From DATFGK01 sp046712825 (GTDB taxonomy: Bacteria > Actinomycetota > AC-67): a stretch of 7,448 nucleotides of DNA. Where the stretch lies: NCBI GenBank assembly GCA_046712825.1, contig JBKKCR010000114.1, positions 1-7,448 on the forward strand, written 5' to 3'. Under the pieces are notes generated by a model. The model ran no database searches, was not told the origin of the DNA, and worked only from the letters and a program-made list of their open reading frames with translations. The translations under genes and the position numbers were made by a program. Below, piece after piece: positions 1 to 5,323 of the stretch. Positions within the stretch are counted from its first letter, which is position 1. The number at the start of each line of letters is the position of its first letter.

Positions 1-229
1 CAGTCCTCGCATGTCGATGACACCGACGCGTTTCATCACCGATGCTAGCGCCCCGAGGTCGTCTCGGGCGATGGTCAGGATCTCATCGCCGCGCTTCGCG
101 GCACCCAGTACGACGGAAGCGGCCACGACGTCGGTGGTTCGTGAACGACCGAGCAGGGCGCCGCTCGACTTCGCGAGCGTCTCGTTCGAGCGGCTCGATC
201 GTGCACCAGGCAAGCGCCTGCGCGAAGGG
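1..229 (-). pseudogene. PIN-domain (VapC-like) protein, C-terminal remnant with frameshift
   Basis: PIN domains are metal-dependent RNases, often the toxin of VapBC pairs. Two minus-strand frames join to give a PIN C-terminal half. Frame one (229 down to about 188) reads PFAQALAWCTIEPL; frame two (183 down to 1) reads ETLAKSSGALLGRS, then RTTDVVAASVVLGAAKRG, then DEILTIARDDLGALASVMKR. Removing one A from the GAAC at 187-184 restores PLDETLAKSSGALLGRS, matching the family pattern PLDE..A...G.LLGRSGTSDVVDA. The Asp of TTDVV is the usual third acidic residue; the usual fourth (TSD in LTSDPDDL) is replaced (LTIARDDL). Upstream of 229 the first frame meets a stop (232-230), and none of the three minus frames up to 384 shows the N-terminal PIN start with its first catalytic Asp. 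The frame stays open to the left edge, so the true C-terminus is outside. Either a decayed gene or, for the frameshift alone, a sequencing error. No antitoxin is visible. Confidence 0.66.
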
Positions 230-306
230 TTACTCGGGCCTCAGCGCCGCGGCGGCCGCCAACTCCCGGTCGGTGAGCCGCCGTGGATCCAGCGATCGCC
301 GGGAGG

Positions 307-339
307 CTCGCGGGGGAGTCCCTCGACGGCCCCCGCGAG
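307..339 (-). terminator. GC-rich hairpin, candidate terminator of the minus-strand genes
   Basis: CTCGCGGGGG (307-316) pairs perfectly with CCCCCGCGAG (330-339) around a 13-nt loop. It begins 45 nt after the stop codon of the secreted-protein gene and precedes the PIN remnant, so it could end transcription from the right. No T-run follows it on either strand, so it is not a canonical intrinsic terminator; high-GC actinobacteria often have such hairpins without one. A second small self-pairing element (CCCGGG at 364-369 and 378-383) lies immediately after the stop. The rest of 230-384 shows no convincing gene. Confidence 0.42.
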
Positions 340-384
340 GCCCGCACCGTCAACGTCAAGCGGCCCGGGTGCAGCCGGCCCGGG

Positions 385-963
385 TTAGTCGCCGCCGCCG
401 GCGAACCAGCCTCCCACGCAGGAGAGCTTGACCTTACGATCGACCTGCAATATGCGGCCCTTCCAGGAGCAAGACATCCGAACCTGGTCTGAAAAGTCGG
501 CCGACCCAAGTACGTTAACCGAACAGGATTGAGCCGCCGTGGTGCTGTTGCCTACCTGACAGACCTTCCAGTCAATCATCAGCCAAGGCCCGTAAGGACT
601 CACTTCCGGCGGAACAAAACAAAGCGGTACATTCTTGCAATACAATTCTCTGCGTTCGAACTTGATAATAAGGCCTGCGCCGCCCGTTGCCGACGAGGCT
701 TTGCCCGTTCCTTGAATAACACACGGATCCCAGCCGCACTCGACGACCGGAGTCGTGCAGAATGGGTAGGCAGGGGCCACCGGCACGGCCTTCGAACCTA
801 CAACGTTGACGCTAATCATGAAGGGGCCGTGCCCGACCGGGGATTCTCTTTCGCACCGCGTCGCCTGCCCCGCGTGTGCGGGAAGCATGGACCCAAGCAG
901 TGCTACAACGCAGAGGGCCAATACGAACCGACCCACACGAACCTTCTTCCCCTTCGACCTCAC
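385..963 (-). CDS. Secreted cysteine-rich protein of unknown function
   Basis: I do not recognise a family. Started at GTG 963 the product has 192 residues: a basic N-terminus (RSKGKKVRVGR), a hydrophobic stretch (residues 13-28) and a signal-peptidase-I-like site after AHA (residue 31). The mature part is about 160 residues with ten cysteines (for example FCTTPVVECGWDPC and LYCKNVPLC), an even number that would suit five disulfides outside the cell. It has no further membrane segment, LPxTG motif or lipobox. The GTG at 963 is chosen because GAGGGGG lies 5 nt upstream and the signal peptide then begins properly. An in-frame GTG at 1017 would add 18 residues (MSADRRATRGGCGREGDV), but the purine-rich ribosome-binding sequence runs straight into that codon with no spacing. 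It lies 193 nt after the propeller gene on the same strand, so it is either the last gene of that unit or has its own promoter. Confidence 0.78.
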   Translation of the reverse strand: MRSKGKKVRVGRFVLALCVVALLGSMLPAHAGQATRCERESPVGHGPFMISVNVVGSKAVPVAPAYPFCTTPVVECGWDPCVIQGTGKASSATGGAGLIIKFERRELYCKNVPLCFVPPEVSPYGPWLMIDWKVCQVGNSTTAAQSCSVNVLGSADFSDQVRMSCSWKGRILQVDRKVKLSCVGGWFAGGGD

Positions 964-1013
964 AACATCCCCCTCTCTACCGCAGCCACCCCGAGTGGCC
1001 CGGCGATCAGCAC
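960..1013 (-). CDS. Possible 17-codon leader ORF, overlapping the secreted-protein start
   Basis: A GTG at 1013 follows an excellent Shine-Dalgarno sequence (AAGGGAGGTGA ending at 1014) and opens a short frame, MLIAGPLGVAAVERGML, whose TGA (962-960) overlaps the GTG start of the downstream secreted-protein gene (963-961). That arrangement would permit translational coupling. The spacing from GGAGG to GTG is only 3 nt and the peptide resembles nothing I know, so the strong ribosome-binding sequence may instead be chance or serve a longer N-terminus. Confidence 0.25.
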   Translation of the reverse strand: MLIAGPLGVAAVERGML

Positions 1014-1156
1014 TCACCTCCCTTCTGGCGTTACGGGATACGCAACGATTGTTGAACCGAAAGGATCAACGCTGACTTCCTCGGCGGCCGCCATTGAGGG
1101 CCCGCCTCACGCCCAGTCCACTGCCGGCGCGAGGAGCGTGAAACGACTCAGACCTC
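964..1156 (-). promoter_or_regulatory. Gap between propeller and secreted-protein genes; possible promoter
   Basis: This 193-nt stretch holds no gene apart from the possible leader ORF at 960-1013. Its part around 1028-1078 is less GC-rich than its surroundings and could carry a promoter reading toward the secreted-protein gene; a weak pair is TTCAAC (1056-1051) and TAACGC (1033-1028) with a 17-nt spacer. A 12-bp imperfect dyad, CAACGATTGTTG (1043-1054, arms CAAC/GTTG), overlaps it. No clear terminator follows the propeller gene stop at 1157. All of this is weak pattern evidence. Confidence 0.22.
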
Positions 1157-3220
1157 TTAGGGTCCGAAGTCGATCTCATGGACGAAGACCTGAGCCCCGT
1201 TTGCGCGGACGTCATTCCGAACGAGATCGGTAGCGTAGGAGAGGAAAGCCACCCATCCCCCCTCGTTCGAGATGGCACCCACCACACTGTGGAGGTTCCC
1301 GTTGCGACCCTCCGGAGTCGTCGACATGAGCAGCGTCGCGCCGGTCAGCAGATCATGCAGGTACAGATCCGCAAGGGCGTTCCTGTCGTAGGGAGTCAGG
1401 TCGGCAGCCAGCGTATCGAAGACCACGAACCGACCGTCGCCCGAGATGCTGCACGTCGGGACGAGCGTGACCCGATCCCTCAGGAGCGCGCGCTGGGTTT
1501 CGTGGCCCTCTTCTCCTGCAGAGGTCACCGACACCCGGATCGTTCGAGCGAGGAAACGATCCCGAACGAAGACGTCGAGCAAGCGGTTCGAATCTCCCGG
1601 CACGAGGTTCGTCGCGTGCGACACGAACGCCACGTAGCGGCCGTCGTTCGAGATGTGGTCTCCGGAGGTTTGGCCACTGCTGCCGTTGCCGTCGCCCCCT
1701 TGCCACGTCACGGACACACGTTCCGTCGAACCCGTAAGGCGATCCCGGACGAAGACGTCGCTAAGGCCGTTCCTGTCGCCGGGAACAAGATCCGAAGCGC
1801 TGGACTTGAACACGACGTAGCGCCCGTCGAAGGAGATGGAATCGCTGAAGCCTCCGCCTTGCGACTGATCCCCCGAGGACGTGAGGGAGACGCGCTCCGT
1901 CGCTCCGGCCATGAGATCGCGAACGAATGCGTCCCAGTCGCCGTTGGTGTCTGCCGGGACGAGATCAGACCCAACCGACTGGAAAACGACGTAGCGACCA
2001 TTCCCCGAGATCTGCGGGAAGAAACTGTCGCCGTTCGGAACAAGCCCGTTCGACGAAACCGAGACCAGATCCGTGGTTCGTCGAACCCGATCGCGAACGA
2101 AGACGGCGTATGGTGGCGGGTCCGAATGGGACCTCCTTCCGGCCAGGTTCGTGGCAGCAGAGGCGAACGCAACGTACCTGCCGTCGGCGGAGATCGAGAT
2201 GTGCTCCACGCGTGCGTCGGAAGGAGCTCCGCCGGACGAGACGGATACATGCTCGAGCCTGCCCCGGTCCCGATCGAACACGTACGCCTGCGGACATGCG
2301 ATGCTGTCCGGGTACGTGACTTGGTTGGTGACCTCCGCTGCGAGGCCGGGCACGCTAGGGCATCGGCGGTTGGCCCCCGGGACGAGGTTGGTCGAGTCCG
2401 ACGTGAACGCCACGTACCTCCCATCCCCCGAGATCGCCGTGTCGTGAGACTGCCCGTTCGGGCGCACGTTTCTTGGGACGCGCTCGGTCTCCCCGATCGG
2501 ATCCAGGTTGAAGACGAGCTTGATCCCATGTCGTGATAGCCAGGCCACCTGGAAGAAGTAGGTCGTGTTCGCGGCCGGGACGAAGAGATACTCCGCGTTA
2601 CCGGCCGCGTTGGAATCACATCCCACGGTCTGCACGGCCGTCGGCGGTTCGCCGGTAAACACTCCGAGGGTCGTGCCCTGATCCGACCCGATGGTGTTCG
2701 CGATGAGGGTGCGCCCTCCGTCTCGGGAGTCATATCGGAACCACGAGGTGCCGCCGGATACCGAGCAGGCACGCGTCTCATTCGGTTCACGGGTCGCGGA
2801 GCTGGCGTTCGTCGTGGCCGTGAACGGAACCTCCGCCGCCGTTATGGGTGAGGCGAACGAGTCGTTCGTGAACGGCACGGGTGGGTGGAAGCTCGGGAAC
2901 GTCTTTCCCGGGATCGACGGGATCGACGGGATCACGGAATCTCCCCCGCCGCGCGGTGCGGCGGCATCATCCGGGAAACGCAGCCCAAGAACGTCGGTGA
3001 CGTAGGCGGGATCGAGCGGAGCGAACGTTCCAGGGTTCGAGGAGTAGTCCAGCGCCGAAGCTCGCGCGAAAGGCGAGAGAAAGCCGAGGCCTGGTATCCG
3101 AACCCCAAGTCCGATCGCGGCGAAAAGAACGGCAGCGGCGAGAGACACGACCAGTGCTCCGGGCACCGCTCCTCGTCGGCCCAACCGGATGAGCGCTCCG
3201 CGTGCCATCCCGATGCTCAA
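1157..3220 (-). CDS. Membrane-anchored PPC-like / seven-repeat beta-propeller (PD40-type) protein
   Basis: The 687-residue product has a basic N-terminus (IRLGRRG), one membrane segment at about 19-42 (signal anchor or signal peptide), a low-complexity linker (SIPSIPG near 99-105), then at about 128-242 a beta-rich domain resembling the bacterial pre-peptidase C-terminal (PPC) fold (SWFRYDSRDGGRTLIANTIG, GVFTG, NTTYFFQVAW). From 263 on there are seven copies of a TolB/WD40-like PD40 repeat, each with ISxDGRYVAF: 263, 343, 404, 462, 523, 592 and 650. Most continue xSxATDLVPGDxN..DVFVRDRxTGxTERVSV. Seven copies fit one closed seven-bladed propeller. No protease or other catalytic motif is seen; such propellers usually bind ligands or proteins outside the cell. 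The start is TTG at 3220, with GGGGAG 9 nt upstream; it overlaps the kinase stop (TTGA), implying translational coupling. ATG 3208 is an alternative with a weak ribosome-binding site. Function inferred: extracellular binding partner of the kinase, or its target. Confidence 0.85.
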   Translation of the reverse strand: MSIGMARGALIRLGRRGAVPGALVVSLAAAVLFAAIGLGVRIPGLGFLSPFARASALDYSSNPGTFAPLDPAYVTDVLGLRFPDDAAAPRGGGDSVIPSIPSIPGKTFPSFHPPVPFTNDSFASPITAAEVPFTATTNASSATREPNETRACSVSGGTSWFRYDSRDGGRTLIANTIGSDQGTTLGVFTGEPPTAVQTVGCDSNAAGNAEYLFVPAANTTYFFQVAWLSRHGIKLVFNLDPIGETERVPRNVRPNGQSHDTAISGDGRYVAFTSDSTNLVPGANRRCPSVPGLAAEVTNQVTYPDSIACPQAYVFDRDRGRLEHVSVSSGGAPSDARVEHISISADGRYVAFASAATNLAGRRSHSDPPPYAVFVRDRVRRTTDLVSVSSNGLVPNGDSFFPQISGNGRYVVFQSVGSDLVPADTNGDWDAFVRDLMAGATERVSLTSSGDQSQGGGFSDSISFDGRYVVFKSSASDLVPGDRNGLSDVFVRDRLTGSTERVSVTWQGGDGNGSSGQTSGDHISNDGRYVAFVSHATNLVPGDSNRLLDVFVRDRFLARTIRVSVTSAGEEGHETQRALLRDRVTLVPTCSISGDGRFVVFDTLAADLTPYDRNALADLYLHDLLTGATLLMSTTPEGRNGNLHSVVGAISNEGGWVAFLSYATDLVRNDVRANGAQVFVHEIDFGP
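2910..2935 (-). repeat. 9-bp tandem repeat inside the propeller gene
   Basis: GGGATCGAC occurs at 2910-2918 and 2919-2927, followed by a partial third copy, GGGATCAC. On the coding strand it gives the linker IPSIPSIPG between the membrane segment and the PPC-like domain. The unit is a multiple of three, so copy changes would only vary linker length. Confidence 0.7.
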
Positions 3221-5142
3221 CTCGACGGACTCCCCTGGCGCGATGAGGCAGTCGGTCGCTTGCGGCGAGGCTTCGCGTGAGCTCCCGCTGTGGAAAGCGT
3301 GAACCGGAACGTCGTGCCCTGTCCGGCGACGCTCTCGAACGTGATCGCACCGCCGTGCGCCTCAACCAGCCGCTTCGTAAGAGCAAGTCCCAAGCCGGTC
3401 GATGCCTGGCCGCGAGCCGGGAGGGTGCCTTTCACCCGGTAGAAGGGCTCGAAGATCTTGTTGCCGGCTTCGGATGGAATCCCAACACCGCTGTCCGCCA
3501 CCAAGACCTCGACGTCGCCGTTGTGGGCCGCCGCGGAAAGCGCAACACGACCACCCGGCGGTGTGTACTTCACCGCGTTGTCGACGAGATTCAGGATCAC
3601 CTCGCGCAGCCGCCTTCGGTCCGCGTGCACCAACGGGAGATCTCGCGGGACATCGATCGCGAGCGATAGGTCTCCTCCGCGAGCGAGCCCTTCCATCGTC
3701 CCCCGGAGATCACCCACCACGTCGGTCAGCCGAACCTCTTCGAGCGCCACCTCGAGGCGCCCAGCTTCCGCGCGGGCGAGTTCGAGCACATCGTTCACGA
3801 GGGCGAGCACCTGGGCGCCGGACTCCTTGATCGTCATGCCCGCCTCCGCGGTTTCCTTCGAGCTCATGCGATAGCCGGGATCGGTAATCATGTCGGCCTG
3901 GCTGAGGATGACCGCGAGCGGTGTCCGGAAGTCGTGGCTCATCGCTGCGAAGAATTCGGTCCGTTCGGCGAGCAAGCGACGGACCTCTTCGGTCCGCTGG
4001 GCAACGCGAAGCTCCAAGGTCTCGTAGGAAGCCTGCAGCTGTTCGGCCATCTGGTTCACTCCGCGCGCAAGCTCGCCGAGCTCGTCGTCGGCAATGACCG
4101 GAGCGCGCGCGGTGAGCTCACCGCGTCCGAGCGCCCTGTTCGTCTCGAGCAGGGGACGGACCTGCGAAAGGATGAACCGCGACAACAGCGCGCCGATCCC
4201 GATCACCCCGGCCATGACGGCCAGGAGCACGAGGGCAAGCCGAATACCGGTACTCCGAACCGAATCGAACGCCAGCTCAGACGGGAAGCTGACGGCGAGT
4301 ATCCCGACAGACCGTCCCTGAACCTCGTAAGGGGCGTAGAGGGTCGCGAGCTCGACCCCTCCGACGCGCTCGGTCCGACGCACCAATCCAGAGGAAGTCA
4401 CGGACGGCGGCGCCGACGCGGGACCCTTCACATCCAAACCGGGGAAGCCGGTGGCGGCGATCAGCCGGCCTTCGTTGTCGTAGATCTCCACGGCCGCGCG
4501 CCCGCGGGTTGCAGTTTCGGAAGGGCTGACGCGCCCGGCTGCCTCATTCGCGATGCGGTCGATGCTGATCGCTGCGATCGTGACGCCGGTCGCGCGACAC
4601 GCGCGCGCGGGCGGGCAGACGGGCGCGGCGATCGCCAGCATCGTCCTGCCGCCCTCGATCAAGAACCCAGAATGCTTGCCGCCCTTCGCATCGGCGATCG
4701 CGTCCCGCACGAAGCCGTTGGACGCCCAGGATCCACCGGAACTTCTTTCCGGTGTCTCGCTGCCGGACATGCGGTACTCGACGAGACCTTTGCCGTCTAC
4801 ATCCGCCGCAAGGACAAGGTCGAGATCGGTCTTGAGGGCCAGAACCGAGCCGAGAAGCCGAGCCACCGCGCGCGCGTCATCCGCGTCCACCGCCGCAGCC
4901 ATCCCTTGGATGTTGGCCGCGAAGTTCGCAGACTCGAGGAGGTAGAGCTCTCGGTCGTGAGCGAGCGACCGAGCGTCGAGCGACTGCCGGGAGAGATCTC
5001 GGTCGATCGCCGTCTGGGTACGCTGCGACAGATCCCGCACGATCAGGAAGGCCCCGGTCGCCCCGAGGAGCACGATCAGTCCGAGGAAGGGAAGGAGCAC
5101 TTTCCAGAACAGGGGCAATCCCCCGAAACGCTTCTTTCGCAT
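3217..5142 (-). CDS. Membrane sensor histidine kinase (Cache-like sensor, HAMP, HisKA, HATPase)
   Basis: This 641-residue kinase autophosphorylates on His and passes phosphate to a receiver domain. Order: membrane segment at 13-35; extracytoplasmic region at about 36-297 resembling a double Cache sensor (GFLIEGGRTMLAIAAPV, then EIYDNEGRLIAATGFPG), with a Cys pair C176/C182 that could form a disulfide; second membrane segment at 299-324; HAMP at about 325-375; coiled coil at 370-395; HisKA with H403 in SHDFRTPL; ATPase domain with N-box N518/N522 (NLVDNAVKYTPPG), G1 box DSGVGIP from D550, F-box FEPFY at 564, and G2 box TGLGLAL at 582. All motifs needed for activity are present. A short basic Ser-rich tail follows 618. 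The ATG start has GGAGG 4 nt upstream. It is first in a minus-strand unit with the propeller gene, which it overlaps at TTGA. No separate response regulator is encoded here; the receiver on the divergent cyclase gene is the obvious partner candidate (inference). Confidence 0.95.
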   Translation of the reverse strand: MRKKRFGGLPLFWKVLLPFLGLIVLLGATGAFLIVRDLSQRTQTAIDRDLSRQSLDARSLAHDRELYLLESANFAANIQGMAAAVDADDARAVARLLGSVLALKTDLDLVLAADVDGKGLVEYRMSGSETPERSSGGSWASNGFVRDAIADAKGGKHSGFLIEGGRTMLAIAAPVCPPARACRATGVTIAAISIDRIANEAAGRVSPSETATRGRAAVEIYDNEGRLIAATGFPGLDVKGPASAPPSVTSSGLVRRTERVGGVELATLYAPYEVQGRSVGILAVSFPSELAFDSVRSTGIRLALVLLAVMAGVIGIGALLSRFILSQVRPLLETNRALGRGELTARAPVIADDELGELARGVNQMAEQLQASYETLELRVAQRTEEVRRLLAERTEFFAAMSHDFRTPLAVILSQADMITDPGYRMSSKETAEAGMTIKESGAQVLALVNDVLELARAEAGRLEVALEEVRLTDVVGDLRGTMEGLARGGDLSLAIDVPRDLPLVHADRRRLREVILNLVDNAVKYTPPGGRVALSAAAHNGDVEVLVADSGVGIPSEAGNKIFEPFYRVKGTLPARGQASTGLGLALTKRLVEAHGGAITFESVAGQGTTFRFTLSTAGAHAKPRRKRPTASSRQGSPSS

Positions 5143-5177
5143 CTGCCCTCCGCTCGCGCCCCGGCGCGACCCACTTA

Positions 5178-5188
5178 AGATGTTCGCT
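5178..5188 (+). repeat. 11-bp intergenic repeat, copy 1 (upstream of kinase)
   Basis: AGATGTTCGCT lies about 36 nt upstream of the kinase ATG and recurs identically at 6960-6970 in the gap before the cNMP-binding gene. With the next five bases (CCCGG here, GCGGG there) the similarity runs on. A shared 11-mer between two gaps of 181 and 83 nt is unlikely by chance, so a common regulatory site is possible. Confidence 0.45.
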
Positions 5189-5301
5189 CCCGGAGACCTC
5201 GGGTCCTACCAACCGAGCAGCCTGAACCCGCCCCCCAGGCTATGAAGCGTTTCAGAGAGCCCAACACCTGTTGCATTTCCGAGACGGCCGGTCGATAGAC
5301 T

Positions 5302-5319
5302 CCCGGCTACCCGGGGGGG
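5302..5319 (+). promoter_or_regulatory. Cyclase ribosome binding site inside a small hairpin
   Basis: GGGGGGG (5313-5319) sits 4 nt before the ATG at 5324 and supports that start. CCCGG (5302-5306) can pair with CCGGG (5311-5315) around the loop CTAC, which would partly hide the ribosome binding site and might dampen translation. The stem is only 5 bp, so any effect is uncertain. Confidence 0.4.
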
Positions 5320-5323
5320 CTCG

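Larger units (their letters stand above)
5143..5323. promoter_or_regulatory. Divergent intergenic region between kinase and cyclase genes
   Basis: These 181 nt must contain the start signals of both divergent genes. Weak candidates: plus strand TTGCAT (5271-5276) with GATAGA (5294-5299), 17-nt spacer; minus strand TTGGGC (5264-5259) with TAGCCT (5242-5237), 16-nt spacer. Between them lies an imperfect dyad TGAAGCGTTTCA (5243-5254, arms TGAA/TTCA) that a regulator of both genes could use. I see no TGTGA-N6-TCACA CRP-type site. The region is certain as a divergent spacer; the individual elements are guesses. Confidence 0.4.

Noticed and set aside
75..509. Minus-strand open frame covering the left region
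   Set aside because: It is out of frame with both PIN-like segments and overlaps the end of the secreted-protein gene; its translation is Arg/Ala/Ser-rich with no motif.
1083..1092. Palindrome GGCGGCCGCC downstream of the propeller gene
   Set aside because: A GC-rich self-complementary decamer without loop or T-run, expected by chance at this base composition.
529..1233. Plus-strand open frame (234 codons) opposite the secreted-protein gene
   Set aside because: The minus frame has a signal peptide, a good ribosome binding site and patterned cysteines; the plus translation has no supported domain.
1178..2536. Long plus-strand open frame (452 codons) opposite the propeller gene
   Set aside because: It is the antisense of the repeat-coding sequence, is rich in Arg and charged residues without a domain, and the minus frame has clear PD40 repeats. 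A high-GC shadow.
3934..5178. Long plus-strand open frame (414 codons) opposite the histidine kinase
   Set aside because: The kinase on the minus strand has all catalytic boxes; the plus frame has low-complexity charged sequence and no recognisable motif.
5143..5323. CRP-type operator (TGTGA-N6-TCACA) in the divergent spacer
   Set aside because: I read both strands and found no match with both half sites; the only dyad is TGAA-N4-TTCA.
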